In this document: positions 1 through 10,019 of the stretch, one piece after another | Layout of the letters: every line of letters starts with the position of its first letter | Position numbering within the stretch: position 1 is the first letter of the stretch | Source: Kribbella solani | GTDB lineage: Bacteria > Actinomycetota > Actinomycetes > Propionibacteriales > Kribbellaceae | Length of the DNA: 64,000 nucleotides | Assembly (NCBI RefSeq): GCF_014205295.1 | Contig: NZ_JACHNF010000001.1 | Location: forward strand, 5,704,001 to 5,768,000 | Direction of reading: 5' to 3' | Program-made: the position numbers and the translations under genes | The notes under the pieces: generated by a model | What the model was told of the DNA's origin: nothing | The model's database searches: none | Seen by the model: only the letters and a program-made list of their open reading frames with translations

Positions 1-236
1 CGGATCATGCCGACCGCCGCGGTGATCTGGAGTAGTACACCGACCGCGAACAGGCCCGTACCGAGGCTGGAGTGCTGGTGCTGGCCCAGCCAGATCGCGC
101 CCTGCAGACACACCGTGAAGCCGAGATACCCGGCCAGCCACCAGGTGGTCATGGGCAGCAAGTTCTTCCACCAGAGCCGGAACGTATCCAGGATCAGGTG
201 GACCATCTCGCGAAAGCCATCAACCAGCGTGCGCAT
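1..236 (-). CDS. Partial membrane protein (N-terminal 78 residues)
   Basis: The leftward reading frame opens at an ATG at 234-236 and runs off the left edge. The visible part starts MRTLVDGFREMVHLIL, an amphipathic stretch, and then holds two hydrophobic segments (about residues 28-49 and 60-78) separated by a short His/Gln-rich loop, so it is an integral membrane protein. I do not recognise the family. It follows the DciA-like gene on the same strand after 66 bases, the position where gyrB is often found in related origin regions. The 3' end is outside the window, so size and domain content are unknown. Confidence 0.6.
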   Translation of the reverse strand, partial: MRTLVDGFREMVHLILDTFRLWWKNLLPMTTWWLAGYLGFTVCLQGAIWLGQHQHSSLGTGLFAVGVLLQITAAVGMI

Positions 237-302
237 CGGGCCCGATCCTAAGGGAGCGGTGGGTCGCGGCCGCAATCCGCGTCCGGCCGTCGCCGTGGGT
301 GG

Positions 303-866
303 TCAGCCGTAGGTGTCGCGGGGGCCGCGGCCGCCGCGGATGGTGCGGGGGCCCTTGCGCCAGGAGGGGGTGTGTGGGCCCTGGACGTTGACGCGGGTGA
401 CGGTGCCGTCGCCCAGTTCGGTGTTCAGGCGGCGGACCAGGTCGGGGGCGAGCAGCTTGAGCTGGGTCGCCCAGGCGGTCGACGAAGTCCGCACGGTCAG
501 CACGGTGTCCTCGTACGACTCGGGTTTGCAGTGTTCGGCCATCTCGCGCCCGACGATGGTCGGCCAGCGCGCCATCACCCCGTGCACCGCGACGTCGACC
601 TCCCAGCCCTGATCGCGCATCAGCCGGCCGAGCGTGTTGGTCAGCTTCTGCGGGTCGCGATCATCGGGCCGGGCGCTGCTGATCTGGGCGCCGTCGATCC
701 GCGGCCGGCGGCGGCGCTTGACCGGCTTGATGCCGCCCTTCGCCGCCTGCTGCTTCAGCCGGCCGGCCAGCGACTTGGCCAGATCCAGACCCTGCTTGTC
801 GTGCTCGGCCTCCGGCCCCGGGTCGCTCTCGAGGTCGCTCTCGGCGGAATCCGGAGGTTCAGGCAC
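303..866 (-). CDS. DciA-like protein (DUF721 family)
   Basis: A 187-residue protein with an acidic, disordered N-terminus, a basic patch around residues 48-57 ([10 protein letters not shown]) and a C-terminal DUF721/DciA domain, with the characteristic W..IVG..MAEHC and L.VR..S..WA.QL segments at about residues 101-140. DciA proteins load or regulate the replicative helicase DnaB in bacteria lacking DnaC/DnaI; that role is family knowledge. The start overlaps the end of recF by 8 bases, indicating translational coupling. Position directly after recF is typical of actinomycetes and strengthens the call. Confidence 0.85.
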   Translation of the reverse strand: MPEPPDSAESDLESDPGPEAEHDKQGLDLAKSLAGRLKQQAAKGGIKPVKRRRRPRIDGAQISSARPDDRDPQKLTNTLGRLMRDQGWEVDVAVHGVMARWPTIVGREMAEHCKPESYEDTVLTVRTSSTAWATQLKLLAPDLVRRLNTELGDGTVTRVNVQGPHTPSWRKGPRTIRGGRGPRDTYG

Positions 867-1998
867 GCCGAACGGTCCCGTCCCCGACCTCGAAACGCAC
901 CCCGCTGAGCTCAGCCGGTACGTCCGCGCCGACCGCCGCGGTCACCAGCACCTGCTCGGCCGGTGCGACCAGCTCAGCCAGACGGTCGCGGCGCTGCGAA
1001 TCGAGCTCGGCGAACACGTCGTCGAGGATCAGCACCGGTTCACCTCCGTCCGCGCGCAGCAGCTCGTACGAGGCCAGCCGTAGCGCCAGCGAGAACGACC
1101 ACGACTCACCGTGACTCGCGTACCCCTTCGCAGGCAAGTCCCCGAGCCCGAGTACGACGTCGTCGCGATGTGGTCCGACCAGCGAAACCCCGCGCTCCAG
1201 CTCGTCCTGCCGCTTCTCCCGTAACGTCGCGAGCAGCACCTCCGCGAGTTGCTCCCGGGACACGACTCCCGGTTCGAGCACGATCGATGACTTGTACTCG
1301 AGCCGCGCATCGCCCTTGCCGCGGGCAACAGCGTCGTACGCGCCGGACACCAACGGGCGCAGGGATTCCAGCAGCTCCAGCCGGGTCGCCAGCAGATCGG
1401 ATCCGGTCCGGGCAAGATGCGAGTCCCAGACTTCGAGCGTACGCAGCTGTCCTTCGGCGGCGCTGGTCCGGTTCTGGCGTCGTGCCTGGGATGCGCTCCG
1501 GAGCAACGAGTTCCGTTGCTTCAGCACCCGGTCGTAGTCCTGGCGTACGCCGGCCATCCGGGGCGACCGGAGCGTCAGCAGCTCGTCCAGGAACCGCCGC
1601 CGCTCGGACGGGTCGCCCTTCACCAGCGCGAGATCCTCCGGCGCGAACAGCACCGTACGCAACAGGCCGAGCACTTCCCGGGGCCGCGGCACCGGCGAAC
1701 GGTTGATCCGGGCCCGGTTCGCCTTCCCCGGATTGATCTCCAGCTCGACGACCACGTCGCGGTCGTACTGGCTGCGGATCTCGGTCCGCACGATCGCCCG
1801 GGAGGCGCCGGCCCGGACCAGCGGGGCATCGGTCGCGACCCGGTGCGAACCGAGCGTGGCGGTGTAGTGGATCGCTTCGACCAGGTTGGTCTTGCCGTGA
1901 CCGTTCGGCCCGACGAAAGCCGTCACGCCCGGGGCGAGCTCGACCTCCGCCTGCTGGTAGGACCGGAAGTCGAGCAGACCCAGGGCGGTGACGTACAC
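859..1998 (-). CDS. recF: DNA replication and repair protein RecF
   Basis: A 379-residue SMC-like ATPase that helps load RecA onto gapped DNA through RecFOR. Walker A is GPNGHGKT at residues 30-37, the ABC signature-like SHGESWS lies near residue 285, and Walker B LILDD is at 323-327 followed by the D-loop FAELD. The N-terminus starts at the conserved strand ([13 protein letters not shown]). The GTG start at 1996-1998 lies one base after the gnd stop codon, so the genes are almost certainly co-transcribed and coupled; the 3' end overlaps the DciA-like gene. Length is normal for the family. Confidence 0.97.
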   Translation of the reverse strand: MYVTALGLLDFRSYQQAEVELAPGVTAFVGPNGHGKTNLVEAIHYTATLGSHRVATDAPLVRAGASRAIVRTEIRSQYDRDVVVELEINPGKANRARINRSPVPRPREVLGLLRTVLFAPEDLALVKGDPSERRRFLDELLTLRSPRMAGVRQDYDRVLKQRNSLLRSASQARRQNRTSAAEGQLRTLEVWDSHLARTGSDLLATRLELLESLRPLVSGAYDAVARGKGDARLEYKSSIVLEPGVVSREQLAEVLLATLREKRQDELERGVSLVGPHRDDVVLGLGDLPAKGYASHGESWSFSLALRLASYELLRADGGEPVLILDDVFAELDSQRRDRLAELVAPAEQVLVTAAVGADVPAELSGVRFEVGDGTVRRA

Positions 1999-1999
1999 C

Positions 2000-2911
2000 T
2001 CAGTGCTTGGTCGGGGGCGTCGCGTACGAGGGGTCCTCGGCGCCCTTCACCGCGTGACCGCCGAACTGGTTACGCATCGCGGCGATCGCCTTCATCGCCG
2101 GCGAGTCGTCCTGCCGGGACGAGAACCGGGCGAACAACGCGGCCGCGATGGCCGGCACCGGGACCGCGTTGTCGATCGCGGCCTCGACCGTCCAGCGGCC
2201 CTCGCCGGAGTCGTCGGCATACCCCTGGATCTTGGCCAGGTGGTTGTCGTCCTCGAGCGCGTTCACCAGCAGGTCCAGCAGCCAGGACCGGATCACGGTG
2301 CCCTCGCGCCAGGACCGGAACGCCTCCGGCACGTTGTCGACGATGTCGGCCGCCTCGAGCAGCTCGTAGCCCTCGGCGTACGCCTGCATGATGCCGTACT
2401 CGATGCCGTTGTGGACCATCTTCGAGAAGTGCCCGGCACCGACCTTGCCGGCGTGGACGAAACCGAACTCGCCTTCGGGCTTCAGCGCCTCGAAGATCGG
2501 CATCACGGCGTCGACGGTGTCCTTGTCGCCGCCGCACATCAGCGCGTACCCGTTCTCCAGGCCCCAGACGCCGCCGGAAACCCCGCAGTCGACGAACCGG
2601 ATGTCCTTCTCGGCCAGCTGCGCGGCCCGGCGGGTGTCGTCGGTCCAGCGGCTGTTGCCGCCGTCGATCACGATGTCACCGGGCGACAGCAGCTCGGCCA
2701 GCTCGGTCACGACCGGGTCGATCGCCTGCACCGGGACCATCACCCAGACCACCTTCGGCGCGCCGGTCAGCTGACCGACCATGTCGGCCAGGTCCTTGGC
2801 GTCCGAGATCTCCTGGTTCGAGTCGAAACCGACCACGGTGTGACCCGCGTCGCGGATCCGCTGGCGCATGTTGCCGCCCATCTTGCCGAGACCGACAAGG
2901 CCGAGCTCCAT
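2000..2911 (-). CDS. gnd: 6-phosphogluconate dehydrogenase (decarboxylating), short NAD-type
   Basis: A 303-residue enzyme of the oxidative pentose phosphate pathway converting 6-phosphogluconate to ribulose 5-phosphate and CO2. The Rossmann motif GLGKMG is at residues 7-12; substrate-site motifs DGGNS, GVSGG and [10 protein letters not shown] follow. The short (about 300-residue) form and Asp30 at the end of the second strand, instead of the NRT-type phosphate-binding residues, suggest NAD rather than NADP as cofactor (inference). An AAGGGG ribosome-binding site precedes the ATG. It sits between dnaN and recF, an arrangement seen in several actinomycetes. Confidence 0.95.
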   Translation of the reverse strand: MELGLVGLGKMGGNMRQRIRDAGHTVVGFDSNQEISDAKDLADMVGQLTGAPKVVWVMVPVQAIDPVVTELAELLSPGDIVIDGGNSRWTDDTRRAAQLAEKDIRFVDCGVSGGVWGLENGYALMCGGDKDTVDAVMPIFEALKPEGEFGFVHAGKVGAGHFSKMVHNGIEYGIMQAYAEGYELLEAADIVDNVPEAFRSWREGTVIRSWLLDLLVNALEDDNHLAKIQGYADDSGEGRWTVEAAIDNAVPVPAIAAALFARFSSRQDDSPAMKAIAAMRNQFGGHAVKGAEDPSYATPPTKH

Positions 2912-2937
2912 CGTGAATCCCCTTGTTCTGTTGGATT

Positions 2938-4083
2938 TCAGCTGTTCAGGCGGACCGGCATCAGCACGTACCGGAACTCGCTGATCGGGTCGCCGTCGAA
3001 GTCCCGTACGCCGGTCAGCTCGGCCGGCTTCGTCGCCTGGGTGAAGGCCAGGTGCGCCACCGGCGTACCGATCGCGCCCAGGCCGTCGAGCAGGTACGTC
3101 GGGTTGAAGCCCACCGTCACCGGGTCCCCGGAAACCCGGGCCTCCAGCGACTCGGACGCCTGCGCCTCGTCACCGCTGCCGGCGTCCAGCGTGACGGTGT
3201 CGTCCTCGAACGTCAGCCGGACCGGAGCGTTCCGCTCGGCCACCAGCGCGACCCGCTTGACCGCCTCGACCAGGGTCGCGGTGTCGATCCGGACCCGGGT
3301 CGCGATCGCCGCGTCGGTCGGGATGATGCCACGGACCTTCGGGAACTCGCCGTCCAGCAGCCGGGTGGTGGCGCGCCGGCTGCCACCGGACACCTGCCCC
3401 TCGAAGCCGACGATGCCGTCACCGGTACCCGGCGCGGCCAGCGACACGGTCACGTCCGAACCCGTCATCGCCTTGGCGGTCTCGGACAGCACCCGGGCCG
3501 GCACCAGCGCGGCCGCGGACGCGTCGGGGGACTCCGGGTTCCACTCCAGCTCACGGATCGCCAGCCGGTACCGGTCGGTGGCCAGTAGGGAGATCGTCGA
3601 ACCCTCGATCTCGACCCGGACACCGGTCAGCACCGGCAGCGTGTCCTCGCGGCCGGCCGCGGTGACGACCTGGGAGACGGCCTGGGTGAAGACATCCGAC
3701 TTCACCGTGCCGCTCGCGGCCGGAAGCTCCGGAAGGGCCGGGTACTCCTCGGTGGGAAGCGTCTGCAGGGTGAACCGCGAGCTGCCACAGGTGACCTGAG
3801 CCTTCGCACCGTCCACCGCGACATCCACGGGCTGGTTCGGGAGGCTCTTGGAGATGTCGGCGACGAGCCGGCCGGAGATCAGGCACTTGCCCGCGTCCGC
3901 CACCTGCGCGGGCACGGTGACTCGTACCGACGTTTCGTAGTCGAAGCCGGACAGGGTGATCTGCCCGTCCTCGGCCTCGACCAGAAGGCCGGCCAGGATC
4001 GGGACGCTGGGACGACTGGGCAAACTACGCGCGGCCCAGGCCACCGACTCGGCCAGTACGTCGCGCTCGACGCGAAACTTCAC
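2938..4083 (-). CDS. dnaN: DNA polymerase III beta subunit (sliding clamp)
   Basis: A 381-residue clamp built of three tandem domains, tethering DNA polymerase III to the template. It begins MKFRVERDVLAESVAWAAR and ends in the typical clamp tail (LMPVRLNS). I chose the GTG at 4081-4083 because AGGAGG lies nine bases upstream and because family members start at this KFRVERD segment; the frame stays open further upstream, but that region is the origin. It is transcribed leftward behind dnaA and ahead of gnd-recF. Confidence 0.97.
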   Translation of the reverse strand: MKFRVERDVLAESVAWAARSLPSRPSVPILAGLLVEAEDGQITLSGFDYETSVRVTVPAQVADAGKCLISGRLVADISKSLPNQPVDVAVDGAKAQVTCGSSRFTLQTLPTEEYPALPELPAASGTVKSDVFTQAVSQVVTAAGREDTLPVLTGVRVEIEGSTISLLATDRYRLAIRELEWNPESPDASAAALVPARVLSETAKAMTGSDVTVSLAAPGTGDGIVGFEGQVSGGSRRATTRLLDGEFPKVRGIIPTDAAIATRVRIDTATLVEAVKRVALVAERNAPVRLTFEDDTVTLDAGSGDEAQASESLEARVSGDPVTVGFNPTYLLDGLGAIGTPVAHLAFTQATKPAELTGVRDFDGDPISEFRYVLMPVRLNS

Positions 4084-4577
4084 CGCTGGGTGCCTCCTGT
4101 ATCGGCTGGGTGCCAGGCAGATCCTGCCACGGACAAGTGTGCTGTGCGCCATTCGGGCCTGACGTGGCGCTTCGGGCGGGTCGCGTCGGCGTCGTACCGG
4201 TGTTGTTGCCAGCTGTCGTGCAACTGCTGTCGAGGACAGCCTGACAGGTCGCTCAAGCCGGCGCGAGTGCGGGGTTTTCCCCAGCTCGAGCCGCTCGTTC
4301 GTTTTGTGGACTTTGGACTCTCTACAGGTTCCATAGTGTTCTTCGCACCGGTGGATAGTGTGGAAAAGCGGTGTCTTCGCAGGTCAGACCGCAAATGGCC
4401 ATGTGGACGGCGTGTGGACGGCGCTCGCTTTGTCTGCGGACGACGGTGGACGACGAAATCTGTCCCCACAGCCAATCCACATGATCGACTGACCTTTCCA
4501 CGGCAATACCCACAGTTTTCCACAGCTGTGTCCCCAGGCTGTGCAGCTCTCGGCAGCTCAGTTCGACGGCCGACGAG
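4084..4577. other. Candidate replication origin (oriC), dnaA-dnaN gap
   Basis: This 494-base gene-free stretch holds many DnaA-box-like sequences. Matches with one mismatch to TTATCCACA are TTTTCCACA at 4516-4524 (+) and at 4359-4367 (-). Weaker ones (two or more mismatches) are at 4305-4313, 4349-4357, 4402-4410, 4413-4421, 4473-4481 and 4494-4502. In Streptomyces and Mycobacterium the origin is in this dnaA-dnaN gap, so the location is expected. No perfect TTGTCCACA is present here; those lie on the other side of dnaA. The dnaN promoter must also be in this stretch. Confidence 0.75.
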
Positions 4578-7500
4578 CTACTGCTGTTTGGCCTGATGCT
4601 TGATCCGGTTGGTCAGTTCGGTGACCTGATTGAAGACCGACCGCCGCTCGGACATCAGCTGCCGGATCTTCCGCTCGGCGTGCATCACGGTCGTGTGGTC
4701 GCGGCCGCCGAACTGCTGGCCGATCTTCGGCAGCGACAGGTCGGTGAGTTCGCGGCACAGATACATGGCGATCTGCCGCGCGGTCACCAGTACGCGGCTC
4801 CGGCTCGATCCGCACAGGTCGTCGATGGACAGCCCGAAGTACGAGGCGGTCTGGCCCATGATCATGCTCGCGGTCACCTCGGGCTTGCTGCCCTCGGGGA
4901 TCAGGTCCTTCAGCACGATCTCGGCCAGGCTCAGATCGACCGGCTGCCGGTTCAGGCTGGCGAATGCGGTCACCCGGATCAGCGCGCCCTCGAGCTCGCG
5001 GATGTTCGTCTGCACCTTCGACGCGATGAACTCCAGCACCTCCGGCGGCGCGGTCAGCCGCTCGGTCGCCGCCTTCTTCCGCAGGATCGCGATCCGGGTC
5101 TCCAGGTCCGGCGGCTGGATGTCGGTGATCAGACCCCACTCGAACCGGTTCCGCAGCCGGTCCTCCAGCGCCTCCAGCCGCTTCGGCGCGCGGTCGGAGC
5201 TGATCACGATCTGCTTGTTCGCGTTGTGCAGCGTGTTGAAGGTGTGGAAGAACTCTTCCTGCGTCTGGATCTTGCCTTCCAGGAACTGGATGTCGTCGAT
5301 CAGCAGCACGTCGACATCGCGGTACCGGCGCTGGAACTGGGACGCCTTGTCATCACGGATCGCGTTGATGAAGTCGTTGGTGAACTCTTCACTCGACACG
5401 TACCGGACCCGGGCGCCGGTGTAGAGACTGCGTACGTAGTGCCCGATCGCGTGCAACAGGTGCGTCTTGCCCAGACCGGAGTCGCCGTAGATCAGCTGCG
5501 GGTTGTACGCCTTGCCCGGCGCCTCCGCGACCGCGACCGCCGCCGCGTGCGCGAACCGGTTCGAGCTGCCGATGACGAACGTCTCGAAGGTGTACTTCGG
5601 GTTCAGCCGCGCCTCACCCTGCGCCTCGGTAGCCGGCTGGGTCGGCACTGAGCCGCTCGGCCGCGGAGCAACCGAACCAAGCGGCTGCCCGAACGGCGGC
5701 TGCCCATAGTGCTGCGGCGCAGCCTCCTGATGCGGCGCGTACTGCGCCCCGTGATCCGGATCAGTCAGCGCGGACTGGATCGTCGGCTGGTACGCGCCAT
5801 CCGTACGCAACGGTTCCCGCACCGCCGGCGGCTGCGGCCGCCCACTCCCCGCCCGCTGCCCACTCCCAAGCCGCCCCTGCTGCTCCTGCACATTCCCCTG
5901 AACACCCTGCTGCCCAGCCTGCTGCCCAGCTCCGTGCCCAGCCTGCTCCCCAACTCCTTGCCCGGCGTGCTGCCCAGCTCCGTGGCCAGCCTGCTGCCCA
6001 ATCCCTTGCCCGGCTTGCTGCCCAGCCTGTTGCCCAGCACCCGGCTGCCCCAACTGCTGTGCCTGCTGCTGCCCCTGCCCGACCGGCTGCCCCTGCCCGT
6101 GCTGCTGCTCCTGGCCGTGCTGCTGCCCGTGCTGCCCCTGGCCGTGTTGCTGCGCCCCATTCGCCTGCTGCGACCGGTCCAACTGCTGCGACTGATCCAC
6201 CTGCGGTTGCTGGTCGGCCTGCCCACCCGGCTGCAGCCCTGCCTGCTGGTGCGACTGCTGCGACGGCTGCTGCCCGATCTCACCGAACTGCCCGTGCCCG
6301 AGCTGACCTGCCTGACCAGGACCGGCCTGACCCGACTGCCCGGACTGCCCGTGCTGATCCGACTGCCCGGACTGCCCGTGCTGATCCGGCTGCCCGGACT
6401 GACCGGACTGCCCAAACTGACCCGACTGACCCGACTGCCCGAGCTGGCTGTACTGCCCGAACTGCCCCGGCTGCCCAAGTCCACCGTGCTGCCCCGGCTG
6501 CCCAAGTCCACCGTGCTGCCCCGGCTGACCGAACGGCCCGGGCTGCTGGTGTGGTTGCTGTTGGGCGTGCTGCTGCAGATGAGGCTGCTGCCCGTACTGC
6601 TGCTGCCCCAGCGAGTTCTGCTGGAGATGCTGACCGTGCTGCTGTGATTGCGCGGGTTGCTGCGAGTACTGCTGCTGCGGCGCCGCCTGCTGCTCCTGAA
6701 TCTCCGGGTCGAGTGACGGGTCGACAGTCACCGCGATCCGGATGTCCCGACCGAAGCTCTCGGTCAGAATCCGCTCCAGGTCCGGCCGCAGCCGAGTCTC
6801 CAACTGCCCCCGGGTGAAGTCGTCCGGCACCGCCACGATCGCCGTACTCTCGTGCAACGTCACCGGCCGAGAGTTCGTCAACCAGGCCCGCTGATTCGGC
6901 GGCAACCCAGCAAGCACCCGAGCCCACGCATCCCCCAGATCCGTAGCCGCCCCCACCACCGCCCCACCCAACTGCCCCGAGTACTGCCCACCCGGCTGCT
7001 GGTTGTGCTGCTGGGAGTGCGGCTGTCCGGTTGCCTGTTGGGTTGGCTGTTGTCCGAGGTGCTGTTGTCCGGCTGCCTGCTGGGTGTGCTGCTGCCCGAG
7101 GTGCTGCTGCCCGTGCTGTCCTTGGACCTGCACTTGCTGCACCTGTTGCTGAGTCTGAGGTTGCTGCGGTGCCATCTGCGGCTGCTGCGCTTGCTGAGGA
7201 GCCGCCTGCTGCGGCACGTAGTGCGGAGCCGACTGCCCAACCAACTGCTGCCCACCAACTTGCTGATACGGCTGCTGCTGCGAAACCTCCTGAGCCACCC
7301 GCTCCTGAGCCACCCGCTCCTGAGCGACCTGCTCCTGAGGCACCCGTACGTCAGTCGCGTACTCCTGCGATACCTGCCCGTGAAGCTCCAGCTCCCGAGC
7401 CGCCTGCCCGTGGGCCGCCTGCTCCTGAGCTGCCTGCCCGTGGGCCGCCTGCCCCTGAGGTACGTGTTCGTGGGGCATCTGTTCGCGGGACTGACCAGCC

Positions 7501-8852
7501 GGCGAGAACGACTCCTGCGTCAGCTCATGCGCCTGCTGCGGCACCAACTGCTCCTGGGGGAGCTGCTCCGACGACAGCTGTTCCTGGCCGACCTGCTCCG
7601 ACTGGATCTGTTCCTGATTGGTCTGCTCCGCGGGCGGTTGTTGCTGCTGAGCCTCTTCCTGGGAGACGCCGTCGGCAGGCGACTGGTCCTCAGAACCGTG
7701 CTGCTGAAACGCCTGCTGCCCGGTGACTTGCCGCCCGGCGACCGGCTGCTCCGATGACGGCTGCTCCGGGGGCTGCTGTACGGGGGACTGCTGCACCTGA
7801 CCCTGTTGCTCCGACGTGTCCTGCCCCAAGACCTGTTGTTCCGCGAGTTGGAGCTGTTGGTCGGTGGAAGGCTTGGGTGTCGGCTCGTCGGTGGCGGACG
7901 TGTCCGCGTTCGAGTGACCGACGGACTGTGGCTCGGCGGGGGAGTTGCTCGGCCGCTGATCGTCGGCGGGCGCCGCGGGCTGCGCGCTCGACCCGGACGC
8001 CGCCGGGAACAGCGGTTCCGGGACCTGCGGGTCTGCGGTGTGCAGATCTGCGGTGGCGGAGCCGGGGGTGTCCGAGCCGACGGTCTGCGCGTTCGGGCTG
8101 ACCGTCTGCGAGTTTGGGTTTGAGGTTTGTGGGCTTGGGTTGTAGGGGGACGAGGGGGTGGGGGTCCACTGGTTGGGGGCTGGGTTGTCCACTGGTGCAT
8201 CACCCTCGTTCGGTCCCGGGACGGCTGTGTCTCGGGACCCAGTACCCCATTCGGCGGATCCGCTCCACTGGTTGCCCGTACCGGCGTGTTGGATGTCGCC
8301 GACGGCGGGGGCGCTGCCGAAGTAGGTGCTGCCGACGGCCGGGAGGTCGGTGGCGGCACGTTCCAGTTCGGAGCGGTAGCCGTACGGTCCGGGTGGTGGC
8401 GCGGGGCGGTACCCGGAAGCCGGCGGTTGCTGTGGCATCGGGATCGGCAGTGACGGGCTCAGGTAGTCACCCGGATCCGTCCACGGCCGGTCCGCCCGCG
8501 ACTGCTCCCGCTGGGACTGCTCACGCCCCGACCGGTCCGTCTGCGACCGGTCCGTCTGCGACTGGTCCGGCCGCGGTTGCTCTGTCCGCGGTTGTTCCGT
8601 GCGGGGCAGCTCTGATCGGAATGGTTCCGGGCGGGGCTGTTCCGGGCGGGGGCGTGGCTCGGGTGCGGGTGGGACCTCGGTGCGGAAGTTCGCGGTCGGC
8701 TCGGGCCGGAGGCCGGCGTCGGGTTCGGGCCGTAGGTCGTGTTTGCCGTCGGCGGCGAACTCCGGTCGAGGTTCGGCCGGGCCGGTGGTGAATGGGCCGG
8801 TCGTGAATGGGCTGGGTGTGAAATCCGCATTGGCGGAATGGTCCTCGACCAC
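4578..8852 (-). CDS. dnaA: Chromosomal replication initiator DnaA, giant form with Gln-rich extension
   Basis: The frame encodes 1424 residues; DnaA is usually about 450-650. Domain I starts near residue 638 ([13 protein letters not shown]). The AAA+ domain III starts near 1085, with Walker A GDSGLGKT at 1123-1130 and Walker B aspartates at 1186-1187. Domain IV ends the protein, with the DnaA-box signature [14 protein letters not shown] from 1383. Residues 1-630 are an extension, first Pro/Glu/Arg-rich, then Ser/Thr/Pro-rich, then strongly Gln-rich. Residues about 715-1080 are a Gln/Gly-rich domain II. The GTG at 8852 has a good ribosome-binding site (GGGGAG, six-base spacing), which supports the long form. 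In-frame GTGs at 6959 and 6956, just before domain I, have only weak upstream signals and would give a conventional protein. All core motifs are intact. Confidence 0.95.
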   Translation of the reverse strand: MVEDHSANADFTPSPFTTGPFTTGPAEPRPEFAADGKHDLRPEPDAGLRPEPTANFRTEVPPAPEPRPRPEQPRPEPFRSELPRTEQPRTEQPRPDQSQTDRSQTDRSGREQSQREQSRADRPWTDPGDYLSPSLPIPMPQQPPASGYRPAPPPGPYGYRSELERAATDLPAVGSTYFGSAPAVGDIQHAGTGNQWSGSAEWGTGSRDTAVPGPNEGDAPVDNPAPNQWTPTPSSPYNPSPQTSNPNSQTVSPNAQTVGSDTPGSATADLHTADPQVPEPLFPAASGSSAQPAAPADDQRPSNSPAEPQSVGHSNADTSATDEPTPKPSTDQQLQLAEQQVLGQDTSEQQGQVQQSPVQQPPEQPSSEQPVAGRQVTGQQAFQQHGSEDQSPADGVSQEEAQQQQPPAEQTNQEQIQSEQVGQEQLSSEQLPQEQLVPQQAHELTQESFSPAGQSREQMPHEHVPQGQAAHGQAAQEQAAHGQAARELELHGQVSQEYATDVRVPQEQVAQERVAQERVAQEVSQQQPYQQVGGQQLVGQSAPHYVPQQAAPQQAQQPQMAPQQPQTQQQVQQVQVQGQHGQQHLGQQHTQQAAGQQHLGQQPTQQATGQPHSQQHNQQPGGQYSGQLGGAVVGAATDLGDAWARVLAGLPPNQRAWLTNSRPVTLHESTAIVAVPDDFTRGQLETRLRPDLERILTESFGRDIRIAVTVDPSLDPEIQEQQAAPQQQYSQQPAQSQQHGQHLQQNSLGQQQYGQQPHLQQHAQQQPHQQPGPFGQPGQHGGLGQPGQHGGLGQPGQFGQYSQLGQSGQSGQFGQSGQSGQPDQHGQSGQSDQHGQSGQSGQAGPGQAGQLGHGQFGEIGQQPSQQSHQQAGLQPGGQADQQPQVDQSQQLDRSQQANGAQQHGQGQHGQQHGQEQQHGQGQPVGQGQQQAQQLGQPGAGQQAGQQAGQGIGQQAGHGAGQHAGQGVGEQAGHGAGQQAGQQGVQGNVQEQQGRLGSGQRAGSGRPQPPAVREPLRTDGAYQPTIQSALTDPDHGAQYAPHQEAAPQHYGQPPFGQPLGSVAPRPSGSVPTQPATEAQGEARLNPKYTFETFVIGSSNRFAHAAAVAVAEAPGKAYNPQLIYGDSGLGKTHLLHAIGHYVRSLYTGARVRYVSSEEFTNDFINAIRDDKASQFQRRYRDVDVLLIDDIQFLEGKIQTQEEFFHTFNTLHNANKQIVISSDRAPKRLEALEDRLRNRFEWGLITDIQPPDLETRIAILRKKAATERLTAPPEVLEFIASKVQTNIRELEGALIRVTAFASLNRQPVDLSLAEIVLKDLIPEGSKPEVTASMIMGQTASYFGLSIDDLCGSSRSRVLVTARQIAMYLCRELTDLSLPKIGQQFGGRDHTTVMHAERKIRQLMSERRSVFNQVTELTNRIKHQAKQQ
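5610..6710 (-). repeat. Gln/Gly-rich low-complexity domain II of DnaA with tandem repeats
   Basis: The stretch linking domains I and III encodes about 370 residues dominated by Gln, Gly, Ser and His. It includes true tandem DNA repeats: a 27-bp unit at 6333-6386 (two copies, encoding nine-residue DQHGQSGQS-type units) and another 27-bp unit at 6462-6527 (2.4 copies, encoding GQPGQHGGL-type units). Around 5905-6060 a looser GQQAGQ/GAGQQ repeat is present. Such units are prone to slippage, so length variation between strains is expected. Confidence 0.8.
6960..8852 (-). repeat. N-terminal low-complexity extension of DnaA
   Basis: This part encodes about 631 residues before domain I. Residues 1-140 are Pro/Arg/Glu/Asp-rich with repeated RPEP/RTEQPR-like units. 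Residues about 140-320 are Ser/Thr/Pro/Asn-rich. Residues about 320-630 are Gln/Glu/Ala/His-rich with repeats such as AAHGQ and VAQER. No stop codon interrupts it, and its composition matches the domain II linker, which argues it is translated as part of DnaA. Confidence 0.6.
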
Positions 8853-9504
8853 GCGTTGCTCCCCGAATCCATCGCTGCGGTGGCCGGCGCAGACCGGGAA
8901 AGCTCCCGTCCGGCGCGACCGTTCGACCCGATACCGTGCGGCTGTTGAGTCGGCGTGCTGTTCGGCTCAGCGCGGTAGCTACCGCCGTTCCTGGTATCCG
9001 CCTTGTCCACACGGTTGTCCACAGTTGTGAACGACCGCCGGAGCAGGTTGGTTACCGATCGCGGGGTGTGGGACCTCTGGTGTGAAGGAGTGACGCTAAC
9101 AAGTCCGCCCAGCCACCTTCAAGCCGTCATCCACAGGCTATGAACACCAAATTGGGGGCAACCTGCGGCGTGTCGGGTGGACGGCGGAGCGTAGTCATGG
9201 TTGGAAATCGCTCTCGGTGCCCGATCTGAGCCGGAGCGTACGGGGTGGGTGGCGGGCGTCGTCGGCAACCGGCTGTCCACTAGACTGTCCACAAGCCTGT
9301 GGAAAACTCTGGGGATACCTGGTTTGACCTGTCCACAGCAGGCCACCTATCGTGGATCGGTCGGTGTTGAGCCGGCCCTTTCGTGCTGCGCTCCCTGCGG
9401 GACCTTACTGGTTCTCCGACGGTGTGCAGGACTGCACCACCGGGCAGATCCTAATCAGTGGATTTGTCGACAATTTGTGATCTCGAGTAACCGGAGTCAT
9501 TCCA
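8853..9504. promoter_or_regulatory. dnaA-rpmH intergenic region with DnaA boxes
   Basis: A 652-base gap between divergent dnaA and rpmH. Perfect actinomycete DnaA boxes TTGTCCACA lie at 9003-9011 and 9015-9023, in the same direction 12 bases apart. Further boxes are TCATCCACA 9127-9135, CTGTCCACT 9273-9281, CTGTCCACA 9285-9293 (again 12 bases apart), TTTTCCACA on the minus strand at 9298-9306 and CTGTCCACA 9329-9337. It must hold the dnaA and rpmH promoters. The boxes suggest DnaA autoregulation, part of the origin, or both. A TTGTCGACAA palindrome lies at 9464-9473. Confidence 0.75.
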
Positions 9505-9642
9505 GTGAGCAAGCGGACGTTCCAGCCGAACAACCGTCGTCGGCACAAGAAGCACGGCTTCCGTCTTCGGATGCGCACCCGTGCGGGCCGGGCGATCATC
9601 GCCGCCCGCCGTGGCAAGGGTCGTCAGCGCCTCGCGGCCTGA
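9505..9642 (+). CDS. rpmH: Ribosomal protein bL34
   Basis: A 45-residue highly basic protein of the large ribosomal subunit, starting [19 protein letters not shown] and ending [10 protein letters not shown], the classic L34 sequence. The start is the GTG at 9505-9507, with GGAG eight bases upstream. It opens the rightward cluster rpmH-rnpA-yidD-yidC-jag-rsmG-parA-parB and directly follows the DnaA-box region. Confidence 0.97.
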   Translation: MSKRTFQPNNRRRHKKHGFRLRMRTRAGRAIIAARRGKGRQRLAA

Positions 9643-9668
9643 GCGACCTCCTCGACGGTGACCACCTC

Positions 9669-10019
9669 GTGTTGCCCGCGTCGAACCGGCTGCGCCGGTC
9701 CGACGACTTCCGTCGCGCCGTCCGGTCCGGACGTCGTGCGGCGCGGCGCGCGGTGGTTCTCCACCTGCTGGTGGCGGACGGCCAGGGCGACCCGGCCGTA
9801 CCCCCTCGCGTCGGATTCGTTGTGAACAAGGCGGTGGGCAACGCGGTTCTGCGGAACCGGGTCCACCGCCGCCTGCGTGCCGTGCTGGCATCGCGGCTGA
9901 GCGATCTGCCGGCCGGCAGCCTGACCGTTGTCCGCGCCCTCCCGTCGTCCGCCTCGGCGTCGTACGACGAGCTGGTCGCGGAGGTCGACGGTGCGCTCCG
10001 CCGGCTGCAGCGATCATGA
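9669..10019 (+). CDS. rnpA: Ribonuclease P protein component
   Basis: A 116-residue basic protein that assists the RNase P RNA in maturing tRNA 5' ends. The start (GTG at 9669, [23 protein letters not shown]) matches the usual family N-terminus, and the RNR-type motif ([16 protein letters not shown]) is near residues 58-73. The frame is open far upstream across rpmH, but that is chance. The ribosome-binding site is weak. The last codons overlap the yidD start (ATGA), so the two are translationally coupled. Confidence 0.93.
   Translation: MLPASNRLRRSDDFRRAVRSGRRAARRAVVLHLLVADGQGDPAVPPRVGFVVNKAVGNAVLRNRVHRRLRAVLASRLSDLPAGSLTVVRALPSSASASYDELVAEVDGALRRLQRS

Noticed and set aside
1988-3799. A long rightward open frame opposite gnd and dnaN
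   Set aside because: It is antisense to well-recognised genes and its translation has no family resemblance; a by-product of GC-rich codon bias.
5860-6700. Regular repeats that could suggest CRISPR or a VNTR locus
   Set aside because: Units are in-frame codon repeats of DnaA with no unique spacers; annotated as protein repeats.
5709-7757. Leu- and Pro-rich rightward open frames across the dnaA repeats
   Set aside because: They are the antisense of CAG-rich Gln codons (CTG reads as Leu); repetitive and without start signals.
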